This document shows positions 53,298-61,693 of a DNA stretch of 64,000 nt, piece by piece (position 1 is the stretch's first letter; every line of letters begins with the position of its first letter). The notes under the pieces were generated by a model, which worked only from the letters and a program-made list of their open reading frames with translations, was not told the DNA's origin and searched no databases. A program made the position numbers and the translations under genes. This stretch comes from Paenibacillus glycanilyticus (GTDB taxonomy: Bacteria; Bacillota; Bacilli; Paenibacillales; Paenibacillaceae): the NCBI RefSeq assembly GCF_023715145.1, contig NZ_JAMBNP010000006.1, positions 1 through 64,000 on the forward strand, given 5' to 3'.

Positions 53298-54143
53298 TTA
53301 AAACGCTGGAACCGCGATATCGCTGTAATTGTCCTCGAGGAATTTCTTGACCTCCGGGCCAGTCATCCGCTCAGCGAGCTTCTGAATAGCCGGCGAGTTT
53401 ACGTTGTCCTCGCGGGCTACCAAAGTAATGACGAAGTCGGATTCGCTGCCTTCTTTAATCAGAGCATCCTTCTTCGGCGTAAGACCAAGCGGCTTCGCGT
53501 AAGCCGGGGTCATGAGGACCATGTCTACGTCATCAATGACGCGGGCCAGCATAAGCAGATCAACTTCCTGGAACTTGAATTTATGCGGATTATCCACGAT
53601 GTCGGCCTGGGTTGCCTTAATGCCGACACCCTCTTTCAGCTTGAGCAAGCCGTTGTTCTCCAGCATAACAAGCGAGCGTCCGATATTGGACGGATCGTTG
53701 GCAATTGCGATTGTTGCGCCGTCCGGAAGGTCTTCGATTTTTTTGTACTTTTTCGAATAGCCGCCGTATACCGCGTTATAGATCGCTTTGACCGGCACCA
53801 GATTCGCTTTGTTCGTAGCATTAAAATCATTCATGTACGGAACGTGCTGGAAGAAGTTCGCGTCTACCTCTTTATGCTGCAGAGCCGTGTTAGGCTGAAC
53901 GTTATCCGACAGCGTCACGATCTCCAGGTTAACGCCATCCTGCTTCAGAAGCGGCTTCACGAGTTCGAGAATTTCGCTCATCGGCGGAATGAGAACCGCT
54001 ACCTTCAGGTTCACTTCCTGTCCGTCTTTTCCCTCGTTTGCAGTTTGGTTGTTCTGCTTGTCCGCATTATTATTTTGACCGCATCCTGCGATAATCGCCA
54101 CAAGAAGTGCGAGCATAACGAGCCCTTTTACTTTATTTCTCAC
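53298..54143 (-). CDS. metQ: MetQ/NlpA-family binding lipoprotein
   Basis: Lipoprotein of 281 residues, lipobox IIAGC (Cys about 21), Asn/Gln-rich linker, then the NlpA-family domain: VNLEIVTLSDNVQPNTAL, DANFFQHVPYM, DGATIAIANDPSN and TPAYAKPLG. Family members bind methionine for the MetNI importer. No metN or metI lies beside it, so it is an orphan that would feed another importer or bind a different ligand. GTG start behind GGAGG. I checked the leader for a SAM riboswitch and saw none. Confidence 0.88.
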   Translation of the reverse strand: MRNKVKGLVMLALLVAIIAGCGQNNNADKQNNQTANEGKDGQEVNLKVAVLIPPMSEILELVKPLLKQDGVNLEIVTLSDNVQPNTALQHKEVDANFFQHVPYMNDFNATNKANLVPVKAIYNAVYGGYSKKYKKIEDLPDGATIAIANDPSNIGRSLVMLENNGLLKLKEGVGIKATQADIVDNPHKFKFQEVDLLMLARVIDDVDMVLMTPAYAKPLGLTPKKDALIKEGSESDFVITLVAREDNVNSPAIQKLAERMTGPEVKKFLEDNYSDIAVPAF

Positions 54144-54355
54144 TTTCCATTCCTCCCGTTTCTCTATCCGGCTTGTTTATTATGTCTCTATGCCAAATCT
54201 GGCAGTCAGCCGCTTGTAGAACCATAGTCTAAGCGAGTCCCTTTCATAAATCAATCTAGAGATTCGCTCGCACTGTTCGCAATTTGGAATATGAAATATA
54301 ATAGCAATAATACAAACATAGAACAGGCAAGCCTTATGGATGGAGGAGACATACG

Positions 54356-55303
54356 GTGTCATTTACAGAACAAGAACTCGAATTATTAAACCTTCAGCTC
54401 CCGGTATGGGTAGAAGCAAGCAAAGTCAGATCCGCTTACGGCAAGACGGCTTCCTATATTCCGGAGCTGGCCAAAGCTCCACAGCACGCTCTTGGCATTC
54501 ATCTCATTGCAACGGATGGCACTGCCGTTTCAAGCGGCGATTGCAGTCTTTCTTTTACGATGCAGAGCATTTCTAAAGTGTTCACGCTGATCCTTGCCTT
54601 GATGGACAATGGGGAAGAGGCCGTATTCGAGAAGGTCGGCATGGAGCCTACCGGCGATAACTTCAACTCCATGCTGAAGCTGGAGCTCGTCCGCCCCGGC
54701 ATTCCGTTCAACCCGCTCATTAACGCGGGCGCCATTGCTATCTCATCCTTGATTCACGGCCAAGACTCGGCTGAGAAAAGCTCCCGGATTCTCTCCTTCT
54801 TCCAAGCGCTTGCAGGCAATCCAACGTTAACCTATGACATGGACGTATACCGGTCGGAATCGGACACCGCCAATCTGAACCGGTCGATGGCCTATCTGCT
54901 TAAGGATAACGGCGTTTTGGAAGGACAAGTCGAGGATGTGCTTGATGTCTACTTCCGCCATTGCTCGGTTGATGTTACCTGCAATGATCTGGCCCGTATG
55001 GCCCTTGTTCTTGCGAACAACGGCAACGACCCGATAACCGGCGCTTCCTTAATTCCTCGCCGGTATGTGCAGATCGCAAAGACCTTTATGATTACATGCG
55101 GGATGTACAACGCTTCAGGGGAATTTGCCATACAAGTTGGTCTGCCGGCAAAAAGCGGCGTATCCGGCGGGATTCTGACGATGGTGCCGGGAAGGCTTGG
55201 CATCGGGGTGGTTGGTCCTGCTCTTAATACAAAAGGCAACAGCATCGCGGGCGTTCATCTGCTGGAGACACTCTCAAGAGAACTGAACTGGAGCCTATTC
55301 TAG
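54356..55303 (+). CDS. glsA: Glutaminase
   Basis: Enzyme of 315 residues that hydrolyses glutamine to glutamate and ammonia; beta-lactamase-like fold. MQSISKVFT carries the catalytic Ser and Lys (SxxK), FNPLINAGAI and ESDTANLNRSMAY are family signatures, and KSGVSGGI lies near the C-terminus. GTG start with TGGAGGAG upstream. Single gene with a hairpin after its stop. Confidence 0.93.
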   Translation: MSFTEQELELLNLQLPVWVEASKVRSAYGKTASYIPELAKAPQHALGIHLIATDGTAVSSGDCSLSFTMQSISKVFTLILALMDNGEEAVFEKVGMEPTGDNFNSMLKLELVRPGIPFNPLINAGAIAISSLIHGQDSAEKSSRILSFFQALAGNPTLTYDMDVYRSESDTANLNRSMAYLLKDNGVLEGQVEDVLDVYFRHCSVDVTCNDLARMALVLANNGNDPITGASLIPRRYVQIAKTFMITCGMYNASGEFAIQVGLPAKSGVSGGILTMVPGRLGIGVVGPALNTKGNSIAGVHLLETLSRELNWSLF

Positions 55304-55312
55304 CAAAACATA

Positions 55313-55366
55313 AATAGGGGTGTGCATGAGGCAGCCGGTTGGCTACCCTACATGCACACCCCTATT
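55313..55366. terminator. Hairpin between convergent glsA and HNH genes
   Basis: AATAGGGGTGTGCATG and CATGCACACCCCTATT pair perfectly over 16 bases around a 22-base loop. No T-run of note; it may act for both genes. Confidence 0.7.
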
Positions 55367-55369
55367 CCC

Positions 55370-56182
55370 TTACAACTCCCGCATAAATTCCTCAATATCT
55401 TTATCCGCTTTGGACTGGTTACACTCATTGCAGGCAACTACGCAATTATCCGGAGTAGTATGGCCGCCCTTTGCTCTCGGCAGCATATGGTCGATCGTAT
55501 CGCCATATTGTCCGCAGAAATGGCAGGTGTAATTGTCTCTCGTCAGAATGTAGCTTCGGAAATCCTTGTTGCTGAACAGTCGCCGGATTGTTGTCCGGTT
55601 CACAATAACAGCGGCCCGTTCCTTCACAAGCGTCACGGCAAGCTCCAGCTCAATCTCCTGATGCCAGCGCCGTCCTTTATCGGTTTTGCCGCGCATCCAG
55701 ACCGTCCCTTTGCGCGTGGTCCGCAGCAGCGTAACATCCGTTGGCGAATAATTCGCCGGCAGCGGACGGGGACGCGGCTTCCCGAAGCCTCCGGTACGGG
55801 CGGAGGACTTGGACGGCCTTGGACGCCTAGGCGCTGCGGCAGGAGCCGCCATTGCCGCAGATTCTGAAACAGCCGCCGGTCCGGCGGCAACAACGGCTGG
55901 CTGGCTGACAAGCTCGGCCGCCGCCAGCTCAGGCGCATATAATGGCGCGGCAGGCTTGCCCGCCTGCTGGTCCGCATCCGCGGCATGCAGCATAATCGGC
56001 GTACTGATCCGGCTCCTTACCTTGCGGCAATTACGGCAGGCGCCGCGCCGCGAGCCTGTTCCTGAACGCCGGCCTGTACGACGGAGGAAATCCGATACGG
56101 GCTTTTGCTCCAGACAGTGTACGCATTGTTTATATCGAGTCGTTTGCAAGTTATCGGTCATCGGTAGCAGCGGGTGCTTCAC
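55370..56182 (-). CDS. HNH endonuclease with N-terminal zinc finger and Ala/Pro-rich linker
   Basis: Protein of 270 residues. The N-terminal segment has CVHCLEQKPVSDF and CRNC (four Cys, a probable zinc finger). Residues about 75-145 are Ala/Pro/Arg-rich and look unfolded. The C-terminus has YTCHFCGQYGDTIDHMLPRAKGGH and CNECN, a complete HNH motif with four zinc Cys. Starts at GTG (56182) or a nearby ATG. The target is unknown: restriction, repair or phage-related roles are all possible. No partner methyltransferase is near. Confidence 0.82.
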   Translation of the reverse strand: MKHPLLPMTDNLQTTRYKQCVHCLEQKPVSDFLRRTGRRSGTGSRRGACRNCRKVRSRISTPIMLHAADADQQAGKPAAPLYAPELAAAELVSQPAVVAAGPAAVSESAAMAAPAAAPRRPRPSKSSARTGGFGKPRPRPLPANYSPTDVTLLRTTRKGTVWMRGKTDKGRRWHQEIELELAVTLVKERAAVIVNRTTIRRLFSNKDFRSYILTRDNYTCHFCGQYGDTIDHMLPRAKGGHTTPDNCVVACNECNQSKADKDIEEFMREL

Positions 56183-56212
56183 ACCCGTCCTTCACCCCAT
56201 TACCCTTAATAA

Positions 56213-57169
56213 TTACAGCTTCATCCGATAGATCGGCTTATTTTCCAGTCCGCGAATGACCGGTGTCCACGGTTCGCTTTCCGGGGTTGTCTGCAGGGCA
56301 TCCTCAACCATTTGCAGCTTGGCATCCATCGCATCGATATGATGCAGCGCCACGGCTTCCGCCGTCTGCGGCTGAACGGGACTCCCCCACTCTCCCAGAT
56401 TATGATGAGACAGCACCATATGCTGCAATCCCAGCACTTTTTCTGATTGTAAATTAATATTGCAGCGGATAGCCGCCTCCGTAATCCACGTCGACGCCAG
56501 GGAAATATGCCCCATCAGCTTGCCCGAAAGGCTGTAGTCGGATACGATGCCAAGCTGTGCGATCATCTCCTCGGGCTTCGCGATATCATGAAGAATGATG
56601 CCCGCCTTAAGCAGATCGGCGTTCAGGAACGGCCGCTGCCTGCACAGGAACTCCCCGATCTCCAGCATTCTGGCCATATGATAAGCAAGTCCGGCAAAAT
56701 AAGCATGATGATGTGTCTTCGCCGCCGGATAATGCGTCAGCTTCTCTTCCACTTTGCCCACGCAATAGGTGACAATCGCCTGAATCTCGGGATCTTTGAT
56801 ACTGTCCTTCGCTTGATTAATCGTATCGATAAGATCATCCGAAGCGACCGGCGCCGAACGAATGAAGTCCGTTAGCGTAATCCCGTCATCCGGAGCTGCC
56901 GGACGCATCCGCGAAATCTTGATCTGCAGCTTCTCCCGGTACAAATGGACATTCCCCTGAACCTTTACGAGCCCCATCGTGAAGAAGGTTTCCTTGTCCT
57001 GCTGCGAGACATCCCAGAACTTGGCCCCCAGCTGACCGCTGGCATCCGCCAGCACAATATCGAAATAATCCTTTGGTGTTGTTGCGTTCGTCTGCTTTAC
57101 TTCCAGCTCCTTCAGCAGATAGAAGCCGGTAAAGTCGTCCTGATTGCGAAGATCCTTAATTTGCGTCAT
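56213..57169 (-). CDS. yhaM: 3'-5' exoribonuclease YhaM
   Basis: Cytosolic RNase of 318 residues: N-terminal OB fold (about 10-95; FTGFYLLKELEVKQ, DIVLADASGQLGAKFW) and HD domain with THHHAYFAGLAYH and ILHDIAKPEE metal ligands, then HHNLGEWGSP. YhaM trims RNA and DNA 3' ends. The frame is open further upstream, but ATG at 57169 is preceded by GGAGAGAGG and starts the family's usual N-terminus. It lies 44 bases before the spacer hairpin shared with the SLH gene region. Confidence 0.92.
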   Translation of the reverse strand: MTQIKDLRNQDDFTGFYLLKELEVKQTNATTPKDYFDIVLADASGQLGAKFWDVSQQDKETFFTMGLVKVQGNVHLYREKLQIKISRMRPAAPDDGITLTDFIRSAPVASDDLIDTINQAKDSIKDPEIQAIVTYCVGKVEEKLTHYPAAKTHHHAYFAGLAYHMARMLEIGEFLCRQRPFLNADLLKAGIILHDIAKPEEMIAQLGIVSDYSLSGKLMGHISLASTWITEAAIRCNINLQSEKVLGLQHMVLSHHNLGEWGSPVQPQTAEAVALHHIDAMDAKLQMVEDALQTTPESEPWTPVIRGLENKPIYRMKL

Positions 57170-57267
57170 TCTTGTTCCTCTCTCCAACTGCCCATAGATG
57201 CACCTGTTATGAGCCCATGATGCTCCTATTATACTATGAAAGCCGTCTTTGCGGTGTGGTAAAAGAA

Positions 57268-57309
57268 AGAGGCTGTCCGCCAGACCTAATCGTCTGGCGG
57301 ACAGCCTCT
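57268..57309. terminator. Terminator of the SLH-like gene
   Basis: AGAGGCTGTCCGCCAGAC and its exact complement form an 18-bp stem with a six-base loop; on the minus strand TTTCTTTTA follows. It lies 21 bases past the stop at 57330. Confidence 0.93.
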
Positions 57310-57329
57310 GCCGTTTGTTGCAGCTTGGT

Positions 57330-58049
57330 TTATTTTGCAGCTTCCGCCGGTGCTGAAGCGGCTGGTGCCTCCGGAGATTCAGGAGTTGCTTCCCCATTAT
57401 CCTTATGAGTCTCCACAAATTGATGAGCCCCATAGAGAACGGCAGCCGCTTCGGCGCGGTTTACAACCTGCTGCGGGCGGAAATTGCCGTCAGCATCAAG
57501 CGATACGATCTTGTACAGCAGCGCGCGCTGGATGGTTCCTTGGTAATCGACGTTGATATCCTTCTCGTCCAAGATGTTAATGTACATCTTGATGAGCGGA
57601 TATTGTCCGGTTTTCTCAAGCGCCTGAACCAGATAATGCGTGAACTGCTCTTTGGTAAGAGGCTTAGTCGGATCGATGTCAGCAGGCAGATCCAAACCGT
57701 TGTAGTGAGCGATAACGAAGCTTTCCGCGTACCAGGCATCGTTTTTCACATTCGTGAAGAAGCCTTCCGCCGTTGGCGCTTCCTTGAAATCAATAGCTGC
57801 CAGGCTTAATTGCATCGCGCGGACGATCAGCTCAACGCCTTGCGCGCCTGTCAGGCTCTCCTCCGGATGAAATTCCGAAGAGGATACCCCTTTTACAATG
57901 CCAAGCTCCTGAAGAGCTTCAATTTGCGCGCGGCTGCTTGTGCTCGTTATGTCCGTAAAGCTGGAATCATTAGCGGCAAAAGCCTGGCCGGATACGGCCC
58001 CAAACAAGACAGCGGCGGAAATGGCCGCAGCAGTTATACGTTTTTTCAT
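57330..58049 (-). CDS. Secreted SLH-domain-like protein
   Basis: Protein of 239 residues: signal peptide 1-25 (SGQAFAANDS), then weakly conserved SLH-type repeats (FTDITSTSSRAQIEALQELGIVKG near 31; FTNVKNDAWYAESFVIAHYNGL near 98; LQVVNRAEAAAVLYG-type ending near 205) and an Ala/Pro/Glu-rich tail. It may be a small wall-associated protein. Strong ribosome site GGAGGA before the ATG. Function unknown. Confidence 0.78.
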   Translation of the reverse strand: MKKRITAAAISAAVLFGAVSGQAFAANDSSFTDITSTSSRAQIEALQELGIVKGVSSSEFHPEESLTGAQGVELIVRAMQLSLAAIDFKEAPTAEGFFTNVKNDAWYAESFVIAHYNGLDLPADIDPTKPLTKEQFTHYLVQALEKTGQYPLIKMYINILDEKDINVDYQGTIQRALLYKIVSLDADGNFRPQQVVNRAEAAAVLYGAHQFVETHKDNGEATPESPEAPAASAPAEAAK

Positions 58050-58138
58050 TGTGTATGTCCTCCTTCATCCTATAGCTCTAGGCTGTGTTGTTGAACAACT
58101 GTTCAAAGTTATGGACGAAGGTTCCGCCGAAAATGTTG

Positions 58139-59341
58139 CTATACGCTTACATTCTGTTCAGGCTTGTTGTCCGCCGTCGTCTTCATATACACGTACAGCA
58201 GGGTAAAGCCGATCAGGCCGATAAGCGCCATCCCCGTTCCCGCCCAGTAGATCGAAGAAGGACCAACTTGCTGGAACAGATAACCGCCAAGAAACCCGGA
58301 TGCGATTCCCGACAATCCGCCCCATGTCAGCGCATAAACCGCCTGCCCCGATGCCCGCAGCTCGCTTGGAACAATAAGCGCCGTCAGCTGCGTGCCAATA
58401 TAGTAGAACGCTCCAAACGTCAGGCAATGAAGCGCCTGGATAAATATAATCTGCTGCGCATCGCCCGCACCAGCCATGAGAAACCAGCGAAGCGCGTATA
58501 GCACGCTGACGAGGATAAGGCAGCTGACCATCGTCCGGGTGTTTTTCGATAAATAACGGTCCAGCAGCAGAAACACGGGAATTTCAAAGATCGAGGACAA
58601 AAAAGCCGACCATCCCACAAGATCGGTGTGGCCCCCAAGCTCTGCCATGTACAGCCCAATAAACGTCGTATTCATCGAGTTTGGAATCGACAACAGAAGC
58701 CCGATGACTAGAAACACCAGAAAGACTCTGTTGCCCAGCATCTGCCGGTAATTCACGCCTTGCGACGTCTTTGGCGAAGAACCCCGCGGCAGCGTAAAAG
58801 CAAAGGCGATGGCCACAAGCATCATAATCGTATAGACGATCCACAGCCGGCTGATGCCAATCTGCCCGAGAATAGGTCCCGTAATCAGGGCCAGTATCGC
58901 CCAGCCGCATGATCCCCACAGCCGGAACGCCCCAAACTTGTGGCGCGTCCCTTCAATGCTGTTCAAAATCAGACTGTTGCTTTGAGAGAACAACGGCATT
59001 TGGAAAAAGAAAAACAGAAGCATGCAGCCGAATATAAACGTATAGGAATCGCTTAAGAAAACCAGCTGCATCGCGACGAGGTTACCCGTCAGCATCAGAA
59101 TGAGAATAAGCCGGATATTCCGGGTCCGGTCGCTTATATAACCCCATAACGGATTGGCGATCAGCGACACGATTGGTCCGCCCGCCATAAGCGCGCCAAT
59201 CTTCAAAGGAGAAATCCCGATCGACTGCAGATAAAGGGCAAAAAACGTACTGTACACCGCTATTGTGCCGTAACTGAAAAAATTAAAGGCCTTGATGAAG
59301 TGAAAGCTCATTCTCGCCTTCTTGCCTTCGATCTCGTTCAT
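58139..59341 (-). CDS. MFS transporter, 3-phenylpropionate/sugar-permease-like family
   Basis: Permease of 400 residues with 12 membrane helices. NPLWGYISDRTRNIRLIL is the loop 2-3 motif, and FGAFRLWGSCGWAI is typical of the HcaT/YwbF-like group (MFS_1_like, related to LacY). ATG at 59341 is preferred to the GTG at 59353. It is the last gene of a three-gene operon with a dehydrogenase and a sugar isomerase, which suggests it imports a sugar or sugar derivative. Confidence 0.85.
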   Translation of the reverse strand: MNEIEGKKARMSFHFIKAFNFFSYGTIAVYSTFFALYLQSIGISPLKIGALMAGGPIVSLIANPLWGYISDRTRNIRLILILMLTGNLVAMQLVFLSDSYTFIFGCMLLFFFFQMPLFSQSNSLILNSIEGTRHKFGAFRLWGSCGWAILALITGPILGQIGISRLWIVYTIMMLVAIAFAFTLPRGSSPKTSQGVNYRQMLGNRVFLVFLVIGLLLSIPNSMNTTFIGLYMAELGGHTDLVGWSAFLSSIFEIPVFLLLDRYLSKNTRTMVSCLILVSVLYALRWFLMAGAGDAQQIIFIQALHCLTFGAFYYIGTQLTALIVPSELRASGQAVYALTWGGLSGIASGFLGGYLFQQVGPSSIYWAGTGMALIGLIGFTLLYVYMKTTADNKPEQNVSV

Positions 59342-59367
59342 GTTGTTTACCACCGCTTTCTCAAAGC

Positions 59368-60495
59368 CTAAACAGGAATAGCCGTCGAGCTTGAACGGGC
59401 GACTACTTCCTCTGCCGTTACTTCGCGGCCTAGTTCATCGGATAAATATATCCCTTCGCTGATCAGCATCGTGCGCAGGGCAATGGCAGCCGTCGGCAAT
59501 AACGGAACGCGCCCTTGCAGCGCCGCAACCCAGTGATGCTGCGAGGAGTCATAGGCATCTTCATTCTCGCGGATCCGGTGCCAGCGCAAATCCATCATAT
59601 CCAGATCAATCGTGCTGTCGAGATCGATATCGCATACCGTGCTGTGGAAGCTGAACGGCTGCGAAGCTTCGCCCGGCATCCCGTTAGGCAGCCTTACGCC
59701 ACCCTCCGATCCCAGAATGCTGCTGCCTTCAAACCCGCCCATATGAACCGACCAGGCTTCAATCAAATCAAGCGTTAAACCGCCTTTGAAGCGGATGAAG
59801 CCGGTCCCCAGCTCCTCCACGTTAAAGCCGCTGCTTTCTCTTCTCTCCTCCAGCATCGCCATCTCTTGATAGACCTTGCCCGAGATGCGCTCAACCTCTG
59901 GATTGCCAAGCAAATAAAGCAGCTGCGCAATATGATAAACGCCCATATCTAGCAGTGCTCCTCCGGCAGCCGTCTCCTTGCGGGTGAAAAACGGCGTCCC
60001 GTAACCGTCCACATACGGACGGTTCCTGCGGCGGAACCCGGTGGAACGGGCATGATACAGTCTGCCGAGCTTGCCGCCGTCGATTAAGGTCTTGGCCGCT
60101 TTCGTATCCTTGCCGTACAGCGTGAACAGCTGAATATGCAGCAGCTTGCCCGTTGCCTCCGCAGCCTCAAGCATTCTTCGGCCGTCCTCGTAGGTACCGG
60201 CAATCGGCTTCTCGCAGTACACATGCTTGCCCGCCTGCAGCGCAGCAATGGTTACCGGCGCATGGAAGTTATTGTGCAGGCAAACGTCTACCGCAGCGAT
60301 ATCTTCGCGCTCAAGCAGCTGACGGTAATCCGAATACACATGCGGAATCCCGTACTGCTCCGCCACTCGCCTTGCTTCCGCCTCGTTCACGTCGCAGACG
60401 GCAACAATCTGCGCTCCCGCGATGGCACGGTATTTCTCGATATGCTGCTTGCCGATCTGACCAACGCCGATGATCCCGATTTTTATGGCTTCCAT
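59368..60495 (-). CDS. Gfo/Idh/MocA-family sugar dehydrogenase
   Basis: NAD(P)-dependent oxidoreductase of 375 residues: Rossmann motif [13 protein letters not shown] at the start, [12 protein letters not shown] with the conserved Lys near 97, and [20 protein letters not shown] with the Asp/His active-site pair. AAGGAG precedes the ATG, which overlaps the isomerase stop (TGATG). It likely oxidises a cyclic polyol or sugar taken up by the MFS partner. Confidence 0.9.
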   Translation of the reverse strand: MEAIKIGIIGVGQIGKQHIEKYRAIAGAQIVAVCDVNEAEARRVAEQYGIPHVYSDYRQLLEREDIAAVDVCLHNNFHAPVTIAALQAGKHVYCEKPIAGTYEDGRRMLEAAEATGKLLHIQLFTLYGKDTKAAKTLIDGGKLGRLYHARSTGFRRRNRPYVDGYGTPFFTRKETAAGGALLDMGVYHIAQLLYLLGNPEVERISGKVYQEMAMLEERRESSGFNVEELGTGFIRFKGGLTLDLIEAWSVHMGGFEGSSILGSEGGVRLPNGMPGEASQPFSFHSTVCDIDLDSTIDLDMMDLRWHRIRENEDAYDSSQHHWVAALQGRVPLLPTAAIALRTMLISEGIYLSDELGREVTAEEVVARSSSTAIPV

Positions 60496-61313
60496 CAGGC
60501 TTCACTCCTTAAATCGGCTTCGTCCGCAAGCAGCTTCTTCACCATGCCAAGCAGTCTCTCCGTCTCCAGATACTGCCGCCTCGGGGCGTTATATTCAATT
60601 CCCCAATACCCCTTGTAGCCGGCATCCTTCAAGGCTGCAATCGTATTCAGGGCATTTCCGGACACAGCGGTCCGCTCATCGAAATGCGTATGGTAAGCCC
60701 ACGGGGCAACCAGCTTATCGCCCTCTTCCTGATCCGCTCTCCAGCGGCCAAGATGCACGAGGAAGCCAAATGACGGATGGTCAACGGCCTCGGCGATTCG
60801 TTTCATTTCGCGGGGCAGCAGCGAAGCGCCCATATGATTCTCCGGACCAATAAGGAAGCCATTATCCGAAGCGAATTGCGAAAATTCCCGGTAGGTCCGG
60901 ACCGTATAATCGAATTGTTCTTCCGTCATCGTCTCCACGTCATGATAGCTGCCGCCGGTATCAATCCGGACGGTCTTCGCCCCTAGAATAACCGATGCCC
61001 GCAAATGCACCAGCGCGTTCTCGTGTAGGCGCTTTCTGGTTTCCGGGTCGGGATCCCAAAGATGAGCGCCGTCAACGGCAAAATTAACAACCGACATTTC
61101 CTTCTCATCCAGCGCTTCGCGGATTTTGCGGATATAGCTTTCATCTGCAAGCCGGTAGATCGGCCCTGTGTTCCGGTCGATGAAGAAGCCGTTCCAAAGA
61201 TCGGCAACGTCCAGCTTGTAGCGGTATTTCACCGTTTCCAAATAGCCAAATACATCCATCTTGCCTTCCAGATTCATGTTGTTAAACGAATAGCCTCCAA
61301 TTGATACGTTCAC
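60495..61313 (-). CDS. Sugar isomerase/epimerase, xylose-isomerase-like TIM barrel
   Basis: Protein of 272 residues in the AP-endonuclease-2/xylose isomerase-like family. Metal-ligand positions fit: [20 protein letters not shown] (Glu), [16 protein letters not shown] and WGIEYNAP (final Glu). GTG start at 61313. First gene of the isomerase/dehydrogenase/MFS operon, an arrangement known from inositol and rare-sugar pathways. The substrate cannot be told. Confidence 0.87.
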   Translation of the reverse strand: MNVSIGGYSFNNMNLEGKMDVFGYLETVKYRYKLDVADLWNGFFIDRNTGPIYRLADESYIRKIREALDEKEMSVVNFAVDGAHLWDPDPETRKRLHENALVHLRASVILGAKTVRIDTGGSYHDVETMTEEQFDYTVRTYREFSQFASDNGFLIGPENHMGASLLPREMKRIAEAVDHPSFGFLVHLGRWRADQEEGDKLVAPWAYHTHFDERTAVSGNALNTIAALKDAGYKGYWGIEYNAPRRQYLETERLLGMVKKLLADEADLRSEA

Positions 61314-61693
61314 GATTCCTCACTCCCGCTGATCAATATGTCCATCCCCTTCCATTATAGTGCTTGAACACAAGGAAATAGGGTTATTTTTTTAATAGAG
61401 GCGGGGGAAATTTCTATGATCATAAAGGGCAGCATGGCTAACCGTTCTCGCAAATGAAGGCGCTTTTATTGAAAACGACAGCTTTCTTCACGTTTGAGGT
61501 GTTGGAAATTGGCGAGATGAGCATAATAAGAATGAAAATTGCCGCTCGCAGCGCCGAATCAATCTATATTCAAGATAATAATGATACATATTCGTTATTT
61601 AAGTTTTGAGGCCTGTTTATAATATAATGGATTCATAAGTAAGTTCTAATTTCCGTCCCTTGAACTTCAAAATCCTAGACGGAGGTATCTGTC
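61314..61693. other. Divergent spacer between isomerase operon and odhA
   Basis: No gene. A TATAAT at about 61365 (minus strand) suits the isomerase operon. The odhA promoter is annotated separately. Two weak cre-like strings (near 61454 and 61470) are too degenerate to call. Confidence 0.45.
61595..61623 (+). promoter_or_regulatory. Possible odhA promoter
   Basis: TTATTT (61595-61600) and TATAAT (61618-61623) are 17 bases apart, 71 bases before the start codon. The -35 is a weak match; a second TATAAT overlaps at 61623-61628. Confidence 0.35.

Noticed and set aside
54144..54355. SAM riboswitch before the MetQ-type gene
   Set aside because: The conserved S-box core sequences and helix pattern are absent; only a short TGCCA/TGGCA palindrome is present.
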